Below are positions 52,461-64,000 of a stretch of 64,000 nucleotides of DNA, in pieces. The notes under the pieces were generated by a model, which had not been told where the DNA came from, made no database searches, and saw only the letters and a program-made list of their open reading frames with translations. Origin of the DNA: Megalobrama amblycephala (lineage: Eukaryota > Chordata > Actinopteri > Cypriniformes > Xenocyprididae); NCBI RefSeq assembly GCF_018812025.1, contig NC_063051.1:5767896-5831895 (forward strand). Direction: 5' to 3'. The position numbers and the translations under genes are program-made. Each line of letters begins with the position of its first letter. Position 1 is the first letter of the stretch.

Positions 52461-54883
52461 GGAAATACATTATTAAAACTCACAATGTAGGTTATTATTG
52501 GTAAGTGACAGATCTGTAGTAAACCTTTTCTTGGTATATTTGTGGACATTCATTTTAATTAAGCTTATCAGCTTTTAACGTGAGTCCGAGGACCGAATAA
52601 TTCAACTTGTCAGGACGATGTAAATAGCAAAAAGTGTCCCTGAACGAATCTTTCTAGTAAACAGATTCAAAAGAATCGAGTCACTGGAGTGAATCAAAAT
52701 CCCTACCGCTTGTTGTAATGTGAGCTGACGGCCGTGCGCGCGACTTCAGTACCTAGAGCGTGCGAACAACTCGCGAATCCTTATTGCTTAGCAACAGTGA
52801 AATACTGCCTCGATATACCACTAATAGGTCGATATGGGGTGTAGATACATATTCCCGTGTGTGTTATAATGAAAATAATACAAATAACATTACCAATAAA
52901 CAGCTGCTCGGATCCAGATATTCCTTTGTTAGCGCCACCAGCAGCAGCGCTCCTCGTTCAGAAAAATGTGACTGTTAGAAATGAATGAGCCAGTTAACAC
53001 AACGCTAACGGAGGATGTTACTCTCAACAGTGTCAGCTTCTGCTGTAATCAGAATAAAGCTAAATAATACAGTCTCTGTATATAATATGAAGACAATAAA
53101 ATTCCGTATCATACAACTCATGCGACACTATTTTCGAATCAAGATGGCATTACCTAAGTCATGAAGGAAATACGTCACACGTGGGCGAGCTCACTTTTAC
53201 ATGTGCACGGGTAGAGACAAGGGAAAACAAACATTGTTGATATGCAATCATGTTTGCTTGGCTGGTAAGATATATGCATAAAATGTAATAAAATAAAGTG
53301 TTATTTCTAAACAATGTACGTGGCACAGAGATGGCTGTGTCATTTGTGTAACATAAACACTTTACTGAAGAAAGCAAAAGCAGCGTTCCCTGTGTACTAG
53401 TGGACTGTTCTCAGCGATATAGTGCTCCTAGTGGTAGATATGAGTATAACACCCATGTTATTTACTTGAGATGTACAGTGATGTGTACAGCAGAAGTTAC
53501 AGTACAATAGTTTGGTAAAACTTTATTTTAGTGTCATTGTTACACGTTACAACTAGAAATTATGCAGAATTACATCCAATTAAGCCTAAACCAAACCCTC
53601 ACCGTAACCCTATAGTAAGTAAATGCAGTCAATTATTATTACACAGTACTTAAATGTATAATTACACTGTAAAAAAGTGTAACTAATAGCTTTTGTCTAG
53701 ATTTCTTTAATATTTTAATAATATAATTTCCCTTAATGTTTCATTTTACTACTTAATACTTAACAAAAAGCAAATTCTCATGTTAAGGCAAGTTATTATC
53801 AACTTTTTTTTTTTTTTAAGATTCTATGTTTGGCTCAGGGAAATCTGGAAAAGTTCCTGATAAATTGCCATTTCACTCGTTTTACCAAATGAGTTAAATT
53901 ATTTCACCCCTTTTTACTACAGTGATATTATGATAAAAGAAAAAAAATAATAATACTAATATGACTTTAGTCTAAAACGATTTTAAATTTAACAATATAT
54001 AAAGTCAAAATATTTGAGTTGTTTCACTGACTATACATGAGAATTTTATATTTAAACTTTACATATATTATATTCAGTATTTATTTCACCCCTCCCTGAC
54101 ATGAATTCTCAGTTTTATATCCTAATCTATAATGCAATCAACAGTCAATATCATTTTTCCAGGAGAATGCCTGTTAGAGGAAGTACTGAGCATGCCCACT
54201 GAAAACATGACAGATGAAATGAAGGAAACGAGACATATTTTTGATCAATATCTTTATATATTACAAAACAATAGAAATGCTACTGATAACAATATATGTT
54301 CACAGTTGCTGTTATGATACCACACTGAAATAATGTATATAAGTTAGACATAAAATGGCATATCTTAATAAATAAAAAAGAACATATTAATCTAACAAGT
54401 CACAATGCTTGACGGTTAAAAGTCGCATCATGATGAGCATTAAGTTGGAGCTTTTCTGTGTACAGTTTTCATGGGTATGAGGCTGATGTGTGTTAATGTG
54501 CCGTCGCTGATCACCCTCACATGTCTGTAGACTTTATCGGCAAGAATAAAGTGATACTCGGAAACGTTTTCAACACAATTATCAATAATCAGCTAGGCAT
54601 CAAGTAGTAACACTGACAGTGTAGTGCAAAGTAGACAGTGTCTGTGTGTGTGTGTGTGTGTGTGTGTCTGTGTGCATGTGTTTTAGAGAGCAGGTTGTGG
54701 CGCTCAGCAGGATAACAAAAAGCAGCAAAAATAAATATCAAAAGAATTTATTTTTATCAGTATATAAAAGCTCTTTTTTGTTGTTGTTCTTTTTTTTTTT
54801 TTAAATTTCACCAAGAGTCTGGGAAAAAAGGCCTCATGGAAAGTTCAAGGAACCACTTTGTTCCATTTCATTTTCTGGAAACT
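52461..54883. other. Intergenic tardbp-ptprg
   Basis: Upstream of tardbp and downstream of ptprg. It holds a 'GTAAAACTTTATTTTAGTG' dispersed repeat fragment (53512-53690) and a (GT)n microsatellite (54640-54668). Short open frames show no recognisable protein. The ptprg 3' UTR should occupy the right part. Confidence 0.45.
54640..54676. repeat. (GT)n microsatellite
   Basis: About 14 GT units with one CT interruption. Confidence 0.9.
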
Positions 54884-57800
54884 TCACACCAAGGACTCCA
54901 TGCTCTCAGCCTGGTTGGATTCATTTGTTACAGCAAATTTGTCCATGTAGCTGAAGCCAAGTCTGAAGTCTTTACTGCTGACAAGGCTGAGCATAGCCTT
55001 GTAAAGGTAGTGATAGTGCTCCTAAAAGAGGTAAGGAGAAAGAGAGAAAAAAAGGAAATAAATGCAATGAAGGAAAATAACATTTGGAACTGCGTCAAAC
55101 TTCTACACGAAACCCCAATGACCTCTCGAAATTTAATTTATCATCAGGCAGACTTTTGTGATGAGGTCACATTTTGTTAACTTACAATTTCAGTGAAGAC
55201 ACCAGGCCTCATTAGGTTAATCATTTTGGCCACTTGATAGACGTCCACAGCACTCTCGTTCTCCAGCTGCTGGGAGAGTGTGGTCAGAGCACAGAACATC
55301 CCGGCAGAGACTGCCCCGAACCTGTAACACACAATCCATGAGGCTCTTTCTGCCTTCGGTTACATAAGCCACTTTTCCACCGTCGGGCCGAATGGTAGGG
55401 AACGGTTCCAGTCGTATTACCACTTGAGCTTGGTTCGGCAGGCACAGTTACAAAACGTTCTCTGCCCGGAATTGACCATTTGCACGGTTACTTTCTGGTT
55501 TTCGTTAAGCCAGCTTGGGCATTTCCGGTGAACTGTTAGCTGTCATTCTGTACTCACTGTACATTGACACAAAACCACTTTTTAATTCTGTATTTATATT
55601 TTATAGCTGTTATCACACTTACCTAATTTGCCAATAAACCATTTTTATTGATTTGCAATAAAGACTTGAAGCTACTGCGAATGTTGCAATAAGAAACATG
55701 GTGTCTGTAATTGGACATGTACACGCTTAATTTTTCCAGCACTTTAAATTTTATTTTTAATGTGATGACCAAAAAACATAATTTGTCCATCCTTCTGAGA
55801 TTGCCCCATTTTTAAAACTGAATGTTTCAAAATGTAGGAAATCCATCATTTGACAGAAAACACTTTTATTTAAAGGGGACCTATGATGCCCATTTTACAA
55901 GATGTAATATAAGTCTCTGGTGTCCCCAGAATGTGTCTGTGAAGTTTCAGCTCAAAATACCCCACTGATCATTTATTATAGCTTGACCAATTTGCCCTTA
56001 TTTGGGTGTGAGCAAAAACACACTCTTTTTGTGTGTCCCTTTAAATAAAAAATGAGCTGCTGATTCTGGCCCCCTTCCCAGAAGAGGGCGGAGCTTTAAC
56101 AGCTCACACTTTGGTTGCTCAACAACAACAAAGCTGGAGAATCTCACGCAGCCAAAATGAGGATTGTCAGTAACGGTGTTCAGCCTTACATAGTTCAAAC
56201 CGGAGTTGGACACTGATAGAGAGACTCAGGAAGAAGTTACAACTTTTAGAATGCAACTGGACATTTCTGAATGATTAGTGGATAAATTTATGTAGTTGCT
56301 GTGGAGTTGATTCACCTAGCATGGGGAAAAAAAAGTGCCATCAAACGTTTTTTTTTAAAAGATGTAATATAAGTCTAAGGTGTCCCCTGAATGTGTCTGT
56401 GAAGTTTCAGCTCAAAATACCCCATAGATTTTTTTTAATTAATTTTTTTAACTGCCTATTTTGGGGCATCATTAAATATGAGCCGATTTAGGCTGTGCGG
56501 CCCCTTTAAATCTTGTGCTCTCCGCCCACGGAGCTCGCGCTTGCCTTAAACAGTGCCTAAACAAAGTTTACACAGCTAATATAACCCTCAAATGGATCTT
56601 TACAAAGTGTTCGTCATGCATGCGGCATGCATGCGTCGGATTATGTGAGTATTGTATACTGTTATAGTGTTTACATTTGATTCTGAATGAATTTGAGGCT
56701 GTGCTCCGTGGCTAACGGCTAATGCTACACTGTTGGAGAGATTTATAAAGAATGAAGTTGTGTTTATGAATTATACAGACTGCAAGTGTTTAAAAATGAA
56801 AATAGCGACGGCTCTCTTGTCTCCGTGAATACAGTAAGAAACGATGGTAACTTTAACCACATTTAACAGTACATTAGCAACATGCTAATTTTTCGCTATT
56901 GTTCTTGCTTGCTTACCTAGTCTGATGATTAGGCTGTGCACAGATCCAGACGTTAATACTGGATGCCCTTGTCTAATGCCTTTCATAATGTTGGGAACAT
57001 GGGCTAGCATATGCAAATATTGGGGGCGTACACCCCGACTGTTACGTAACAGTCGGTGTTATGTTGAGATTCGCCTGTTCTTCGGGGGTCTTTTAAAAAA
57101 ATGAGATTTATATAAGAAGGAGGAAACAATGGAGTTTGAGACTCACTGTATGTCATTTCCATGTACTGAACTCTTGTTATTTAACTATGCCAAGATAAAT
57201 TCAATTTTTCATTCGAGGGCACCTTTAAAAAATAAAAAAAAGACATTAATTACTACTATAACCAGCAGATGGCGGCAGAGGAGCATTTATTGGCTCATAT
57301 TAGCCATTTCCTGTAATATTTTTTCACTCGTTTCACTTTTGAATAAATATTAAACATTATAAAGGTTTAAAAATACATTTTGTCAAGGTGAAGTATGAAG
57401 TACTCACAAAATCTCATGAAAAACTATAACTTTTCTTGCGAATGACTTACACAGAAAGCAAGCACTGCACCCTTTCTTTATAGTCACAGAAGCTGTCAGT
57501 CAGTGCAGCGCAAGCTCAATGATTTCAGCACACTTGTGAAAACACATTTTATTCAATGAATCTAACTAAAGTGCACAATAAATCTTTAATTTACAGTGTG
57601 TTGATTCTTTTTCATACGGAAGTGTGAAAACTGATGGTCGAATTAAATTTTGCTGAGGAGGAACACTGCATTGTCTTCTTATGTTACTAAATTAACGCTA
57701 GGCCTGACTATTTAAGTGACTATATTCTGATTATAAACTAAGTATTACACAATTGATTCTGTTAAAACTACTTCAGGACACTGAAGATACCGACACACAA

Positions 57801-60800
57801 AAAAGTGACATTTCACTGGAAGTTTTCCAGCTGGCTTATATTATTGCAGAAGTTCTTAAGAACATTCCGTGCATATGGTCAATTCTAACCATACTGGTAG
57901 AATGCATGTAGTGATGTCACCACTCCGGATTGGTCACTTGTCTGTTGCCTGGCTACCAGTTTCTCTGTAGCTGGCCAAGCGTGTTACTGAAGTGAAGTAC
58001 ACAGTTCCTTCACAGTACAAAGTTAATAATAAAGTTAAAAGAAATATCTGATCATCCTCCATAACGCTATTTACATCTCATACAGTCTGTACACTCTTGC
58101 ATTACCAAGACAACGAATGACCCATTTGTATTACATTCCAGCTCGGTCATCAGCCCCACAGTGGAAAATGAAACCATATCCGTACCGGCTGGGCCGGACC
58201 GGCACGGAATGGAACGGTTATACAATGAGAATGGTTTGGCCTGGCAGTGGAAAAGCAGTTATACACCGCTACTCATGTTCTACGTACACACAGGACACTC
58301 ACTCATCATGCACAATGGTGGGACCATCCCTCGTCATGGCCTCTTCTTTGATGATGTTGATAAGCTCAAATGTGCTGCTGATGGATGCATCAGGATCTGG
58401 CCAATTCGGACATTGGAAATGTCGGACTTCTAACACATAGTCGTCCTGCAGAGCAAAGATAAACCTGTTAGATAAGCATGTTACACTTGTGCATAAATTA
58501 ATATGTCAAAATAAAGTTTGTTTAAACAAGCAAACTAACTTAATGCAAATTTCCATTTTAAGAATCATGTTTGTGTAGTGCGTGAGACACCTGTGTGGCT
58601 TCCAGGATGAAGTCGTGGATCACGAGTTGTTCCTCATTAGATAAACAGAGTCTGTCAGTATTAATGAGGGTGACAGTGAAGGCTACGCAGTTCATGGGCT
58701 CCTCTCTGCTGGGCCAGTACACAAATTCATCCTCAGTCTATAAAAAGAATAGCAGGGCATATCATATCATATCATATCATATCATATCATATCATATCAT
58801 ATCATATCATATCATATATATCATATCATAATTTATAATTGTTGAACTTGTTTCCGCATTAAATATTTATAAATTTACAATCAAATACAAATGATTTTAT
58901 AACTAATAAATGTTATACAAATGAAACAATATATTATAAACCAAAAAAAATTGCCTAGTTCTCTATCATTTGTCTTGAGTAACCAATGCTCAGGTTGCTC
59001 TTTTGAAAAGTTAACTCAGTATTATAGAAGGAGATAATTAAATTGGACTTGAAGTGTAAGTGCTATGATAACCTGCTGCTATGAAATGTTTTAGAGTGCA
59101 TTAACAGAACTTACTGAATATGTATTAAAAGAACACAAGTTATATAATGCAGTTATATAATGTTCACAAGTAGCTCTTTAACACCGTACTCACGAGGCTG
59201 AGGTTGTCTGGCAACATCACAATAACTTGAGCATTATGATCCCAGATCATCCTCCAGAAGTCTGTGGTCGTGTGGGGCAGAGGATGCTGGGTAATGATGA
59301 ACTCGTTGCTCCTGTAATAGCCCTGTGAGTGGATAAACATTGATTTCATTTTAAAAGAAAATCACAGAAAATGATGAGACAAGCAGATGAAGAGATAAAA
59401 CACCGGCACGCAAATGATTCATGTTCCATGCATTATTAAATATGATCCAAACGATGTATAATGTTCCAGTAAAATCTTATTGCTGTACCATAATGTAGGA
59501 GGCGTTGATGTAGTCTGTTCCCTTTACTCCTGGGAGGGGAGCTAGTGCCACCCGCGCCCGTTCCGCTGTGGGCCAAAACATGAATGATAAACAACTCACT
59601 ATAACCTTCACAACAAACCAAAGCTTGTGTTGTATCTGTCATTCAGTGTGTTTTAAAACACTATTCTTTACCATTCTTAATTACCTTTCTTGTATTTTTA
59701 ATATATAATACACATATACACCCACATATGTACTTTTTTAAAAAAAAAAACAAGTTAGGGTTTGGTTTAGGGTTAGTTGTTAGTTATGCATAATTTACTG
59801 TTATTACTATATTAAGTACATGTAGTAATATGTAACCGTCACAAAGTAAAGCCAAAGCCAAAATTTGTTGTATTTTAAGTATTATTTATTGTTAAAATAC
59901 ATAGTGCTACAACACTGTGCTACACTGTAAATATAGAGAATACAGCAAAGGCCATACTGGCAAGAAGCTGGAGTGTTGATTTTGATATATGGGTTTAGAA
60001 GGTTTAGCGACTCACTTGGCAAGACCGACGAGGTGCGGTTCTTCTCTTTGTTGCAGTCCTTCTGGGCACTGAAACACTCCGTGAGGTGAGAATTACATTG
60101 CGTCAACAACTGGAAGAACAATAACAACAGCGTCCACAAGGAGGAGCAGGTTAGTCGTCTAACTGAGAAAAACATCTTAATACAATTGCATAGAGCCACA
60201 ACACAGTCATCAAGTCCAGACCTTAAACTGTTTGCCCATGCGTGTTTGTCCCGTTGGGCTCGGGGTGAGAATGCTGTTGACGTAATTGTGGAGTTGCCAA
60301 GCAGGCACCTCTGTGTCTTTACTAAGCACAGCTTCCATTAATGCATCATGGATAAAAATAAACTGCTCCTGTAGGTCACACATATAGTCATTAAGACAAA
60401 CCATGCTGCGTTAGCAATATGACATCTGAACATTATATTTATGAATAAATATGGGTATATTGTTTAGAATGGCATACTACAAATTCTACTCATATTATTT
60501 TTTTAGTATGCAGTATGTTGTGTGAACAGTATATACATTTTTTGTATGGATTTAACACAGAGACAACATACTACATGCCAAAATGTGTAGTAAACAGTCA
60601 AAAAAACACTGCATACTGTATCCCACAATGCAATGCACTTGACCTTATATTTCTAGTAAGACGAATTGAAAGCGATTTGAGTGGACTGTCAAAAGGAACT
60701 ATGTCTTACACAAAATGGGATTTAAAAAATGCAAAATAACCATTTTTTATTCTTCAGTATGCAACAGTGTTATTGTAGTACTTATTTATATACTATTATA

Positions 60801-62272
60801 GTTTTTATTAATATTTTGAATTATGATTTATTTCAGTATTTTATGATTTTATGATTATGATTTTATTTTCAGTATTAATTTTCATTTTAGTTTAATTTCT
60901 AGAATTTAAAAAAAAATATTACTAATATAGTTTTAATTTATTCTTATTCCAGTTTAAAAATTTAAAATTAAAATTTATATATTAATTTTATATTATTATT
61001 TTAACATTTCTTTATTGAATTTTTACAACAACATATGCCCCAAACATTATAAAAAATAAAATAAAAAATAAAATAAAATAAAATAAAATAAAAATATAAT
61101 ATAAAAATACAGGCATAAACATACAATGCGTTTTTATATTTTTAATTTTTAAATATTTTATATTTCAGTTTTAATTTTTAATTATTTCCAGTTAGTAATT
61201 TTAGTGATTTAACCTTAATCAGCAACATTTTTTCAAGGCACAAGTTTTTCATCTAATATTTATATATTTTTTTTCATATTTTATATTTTATAAAATAGTA
61301 AAATAGTTTCAGTTTACAATAATAATCTTGATATGCAAGATGCAAAATAATGTCATGTGATGAAATGTAGTGAATTTTGAAATCTTTGTAACTGAATATT
61401 ACATGTAATTTTACATACAGTTTTTAACAATGAGTCTGCATTGAACAGTATATATCAAAGTATGTAGTATTTAGTAAGAAGTACACTAAAATTCCTTTCT
61501 GAAAGTGATTTAACTGTGCATTTTGAGTATGTGAAAATAAAGTGTATTAAATCAAACGGGTAATAACCTCGGTCTGGACCAAGTAGTTACGCTGAGCTCG
61601 GATGTGCTTGAGGTATCCCAGGACGTTGACTGTGCCTTTGTCCTTTATCTGCTGCAGCATGCTGTCTATGACTATGTATGTGCCTGTTCTGCCCACTCCA
61701 GCACTGCAGGACACAGAGAGAGAGGTGGTTTGATAAAAATGACATCGCATTTCGCTACAAAGCAAAGAGTCGCTCACTTTCAAACACCCTGCTGAAAATG
61801 ATGTAGGAATGGGAAACCTTGCACAACTGGAAAGTACATCATGAAACGGACATTTCACACGCTAGTGGGCAGGGCTTATATTCGCATAAAATAGTACCTG
61901 CAGTGAACGAGAACGGGGCCTGTGCCCGGTGTGCGTGCCATTGTAGATCGAGAGATGAATTTGAGGACTGGAAGTGCATACTCAGGTACGCCCATGTCTG
62001 GCCACTGTGTGTAATGGTACTGGACCACCAGCCGCTCATTCTGCCTCCCCTTCTGACCCTGAGAGAGACAATTCAGAGGTCAAAATGCAGGGTCTAATAC
62101 AATGCTCTGTAAATGCTCTACGAATGCTCAAATGTACCTTTTTCAGTTTAGTGTTGCGTATGATGAAATGACGGAGTGTGTAGTAAGCACGCACTTTAGT
62201 ACTCTTCAGAATCACCATTATGTTCCCATACACCTCGATGTTCTCTGACGGCCAATACTGATCACATTTTCT
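54884..62272 (-). CDS. ptprg: Receptor tyrosine phosphatase gamma, 3' exons (partial)
   Basis: Eleven exons of a receptor-type protein tyrosine phosphatase: 62272-62138, 62058-61898, 61703-61568, 60368-60222, 60109-60016, 59565-59489, 59322-59194, 58737-58591, 58445-58303, 55321-55186 and 55021-54884. D1 begins in the window at [17 protein letters not shown]. It has the WPD loop ([10 protein letters not shown]) and the active P-loop [11 protein letters not shown]2 starts around [20 protein letters not shown]. Its P-loop reads HDEFGAVSAG, with Asp where the catalytic Cys would be, so D2 is expected to be inactive, as is known for PTPRG and PTPRZ. The C-terminus AESMESLV matches PTPRG rather than PTPRZ (AESLESLV). 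Carbonic-anhydrase-like, FN3 and membrane exons lie beyond the right edge. Every junction is in phase. Confidence 0.93.
55871..57229. mobile_element. Non-autonomous transposon, copy 2 (composite)
   Basis: Lies in the last large ptprg introns. From about 56345 to 57229 it is a near copy of 26466-27423, ending GGGCACCTTTAAA. The preceding part, from TTAAAGGGGACCTATGATGCC at 55871, repeats the same head with divergence. So two related heads sit in tandem, or one element is nested in another. Confidence 0.75.
58759..58828. repeat. (ATATC)n pentanucleotide microsatellite
   Basis: About 12 perfect CATAT units in a ptprg intron, immediately upstream (in transcript direction) of the acceptor at 58738. 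The acceptor itself lies just outside the repeat. Confidence 0.9.
60421..61560. other. A/T-rich ptprg intron
   Basis: Contains (AAAAT)n near 61050-61095 and long TTTTAATTTT stretches. A patch of 'CATACTAC/AGTATGC' dispersed repeat lies at about 60470-60640. No exon is seen. Confidence 0.6.
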
Positions 62273-62463
62273 CTGTAAAAACAACAAATACATCTTCAGT
62301 TTTGCATTTCAAAACACCAAAGTCTACATTAACAGAACAGTTCACCAAAATTCTTCTCTGATTCTTTTATGATTTCTGCTAGGGCTGGCCCCCAATAGTC
62401 GACTAATCATTAGCCGACGAGAAGAGGCTTAGTGGACAAAAATTGTATTAGTTGCTTAGTCGC

Positions 62464-62553
62464 AGGGGGGAAAAAATCCACAGTACATCGGGGGGGGAAA
62501 AAATCCACAGTACATCAGGGGGGGGGGGGGGGGGGAATCCACAGTACATCGGG
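62464..62553. repeat. G-rich tandem repeat (three ~25-bp units)
   Basis: Three units of a poly-G block followed by AATCCACAGTACATC. The last unit's G run has expanded to 18 consecutive G. The plus-strand G runs could form a quadruplex. Confidence 0.85.
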
Positions 62554-62988
62554 CAGGACATCCAAACGCTCGCCTATCATTCATCGACCTCAAATATGGC
62601 TTATCATCTGAAACATGCAAGTAGTAGCAACTTCACATGGCCGCTCGCTTTAATGTTAACCTAGGAAAAATGTGCGCTATTCAAGTGTTTGTGCAGAGTG
62701 TGAAAGTTGAATAGTAGCGCGCTTACTGCATGACAGCTAATATGGAGGCGCCGGTGCGATCACTTGCGCTCTGTCATTTTTGGTCATACAGATAAGAGTA
62801 ATATATCTTTTGAATCAGTGAAGAGTCTACTTTTATTTGTGTGCACTCACAATAACAACAAAATGTTTTGTAAAATAAAGAAAGCAAACGGTGTGCTTTC
62901 TGTCGTCTCTCTCTGTGAACTTGAGTGTGCCGAAAAAATAGAGAATCGAAACTCATTGTAAACTTGCCTCACAGACATGAAAAAAATA

Positions 62989-63209
62989 TTGTGGCGAGCA
63001 GGGTGGGCGAGAGCCGTGAGGGAACGGCCTTGAGTCTCTCACGGAGGAGCTCCGGAAGCATAAAAGGAGGAGCGACGACAGTGAAGGACGAGAGAGGACC
63101 AGGCTCAAGACTCAAGGCCGGTGCGCCTCGCAGGTGGAGCTCATTATCTCTCGCGTCACCGGCCTCGCGCTGTTCCCTCACGGTTCTCGCCCACCCTGCT
63201 CGCCACAAA
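62989..63209. mobile_element. GC-rich MITE with ~37-bp inverted ends
   Basis: TTGTGGCGAGCAGGGTGGGC continues to GTGAGGGAAC on the left and is mirrored at the right, with one mismatch (GAGAGCC versus GAGAACC). It is far more GC-rich than the surroundings. An inner GGCCGGTG/CACCGGCC pair also mirrors. It is non-coding. Confidence 0.8.
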
Positions 63210-63499
63210 TATATATAGAAAGCAAAATGTCCACTTTTAAATCAACCAATTCAAATGGAAAACAAATATTCTCAGGTTATGTAATGAAAAGTACATATAG
63301 GAGATGATGAGTCAGCATCGTCAACTTCATCACTGCAGACGAAAATACAGAAAACATTATTTAATTGATTAATTAATAAAATGTTAAAGTAATCTCCTTG
63401 CTGTTTTGCCGACGCATTCATAATCATTACTTCTGCCGGTGCGCCGTGGCAAGCTTTATGTATGCGTTTGAAAGCTGATTAGGCTATAGGCATTAACCC

Positions 63500-63890
63500 T
63501 CTATGGTACGGTGTTGCCTCCAGGCAACATGGTCTATTTTAGTTTGTTTTTAATAAAATAAAGCACAAATTGATTGATCAAGCATATCTCAGGACAGAAT
63601 AACTCAAATACTAATCAATAAAAGTGCAAAAAAGACCAAAACATGACCAACAGGGGTCCATTTTGTGTCCTGTTTCAGCACATGTGCACATATCACATGA
63701 CTCCATATTTTCTCCATTGAAAAGTGTTTTTTCACTTGTTTGTAACCATTTAATCACCCACAAAAAATATGAGTCACCTTCACTGGCAAGTAAAGAAGTA
63801 TTTTTAAGTAATTTACATTATATATCATCAAAAGTTTTAGAGAAAATTACAAAAAACTGTGTGTTGCCTCAAGGCAACATCGTACCATAA
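63500..63890. mobile_element. Inverted-repeat element with GTTGCC palindromes
   Basis: TATGGTACGGTGTTGCCTCC at the left pairs with CAAGGCAACATCGTACCATA at the right. Each end also contains its own small palindrome (GTTGCC..GGCAAC). The ~390-bp A/T-rich interior has no coding frame I recognise. Confidence 0.7.
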
Positions 63891-64000
63891 TGGAATCGCA
63901 TAAGGCCATACAGCCATAATAGGTTTCAATACAAATGTATCATATTTGTAAGGAAAAGAGTTAGATTTATCTAAATATGTTGGCATTTTCACATGATTTT

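Larger units (their letters stand above)
62273..64000. other. ptprg intron at the right edge
   Basis: No further ptprg exon was found. It holds a hAT-like end (GGGCTGGCCCCCAATAGTCG at about 62384), a G-rich tandem repeat, a GC-rich inverted-repeat element and a GGTACGGTGTTGCC element. Confidence 0.55.

Noticed and set aside
53159..53377. 72-codon frame upstream of tardbp
   Set aside because: Low-complexity hydrophobic reading with no motif or splice context.
58759..58831. Ser-Tyr-His repeat frame
   Set aside because: It is the ATATC pentanucleotide microsatellite.
62464..62553. CRISPR-like repeat array
   Set aside because: The three units are directly adjacent with no unique spacers and lie in a vertebrate intron.

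Overview
This is vertebrate nuclear DNA, almost certainly from a cyprinid teleost (zebrafish, carp or goldfish type). The genes are multi-exon with GT-AG introns. The proteins read as clear orthologues of vertebrate genes. The spaces between exons are full of short palindromic DNA transposons and (TA)n/(CA)n microsatellites typical of cyprinids. No operon, CRISPR array, phage or bacterial feature is present. I rebuilt gene models by hand from open frames, splice signals and reading-phase consistency, so exon edges are predictions.

Layout from left to right: (1) rbm19, minus strand, first five coding exons at 1100-3237, remainder off the left edge. (2) epha2, minus strand, a complete 17-exon Eph receptor tyrosine kinase, 5119-19142, 987 aa. 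(3) About 10.7 kb of transposon-rich intergenic DNA. (4) h6pd, plus strand, four coding exons 33248-37910, 791 aa. (5) An unrecognised four-pass membrane protein gene, minus strand, 39563-41297, 149 aa, six exons. (6) rbp7, plus strand, 42640-44600, 135 aa. (7) cenps, plus strand, 45242-47153, 130 aa. (8) tardbp (TDP-43; possibly the fish paralogue tardbpl), minus strand, 49085-52194, 408 aa. (9) the 3' half of the ptprg coding region, minus strand, 54884-62272, with 11 exons covering most of phosphatase domain D1, all of D2 and the stop; the rest lies off the right edge.

The genes do not form a pathway. They are a syntenic block: epha2, h6pd, rbp7, cenps and tardbp have human orthologues on 1p36, here joined by rbm19 and ptprg. 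The functions are separate: ribosome biogenesis, ephrin signalling, ER-lumen NADPH supply, retinol binding, kinetochore/Fanconi DNA repair, RNA processing and receptor phosphatase signalling.

The most interesting observations are at fine scale. In three genes (epha2, rbp7, cenps) a short piece spanning an exon-intron junction has been copied into a nearby intron or flank. tardbp intron 1 ends in two in-frame acceptors 15 nt apart, which would include or skip five residues just before the nuclear localisation signal. A perfect 35-bp-stem hairpin sits in an epha2 intron. Two small transposons keep clean target-site duplications (9 bp and 8 bp). I found no evidence of a wholly new biological system.
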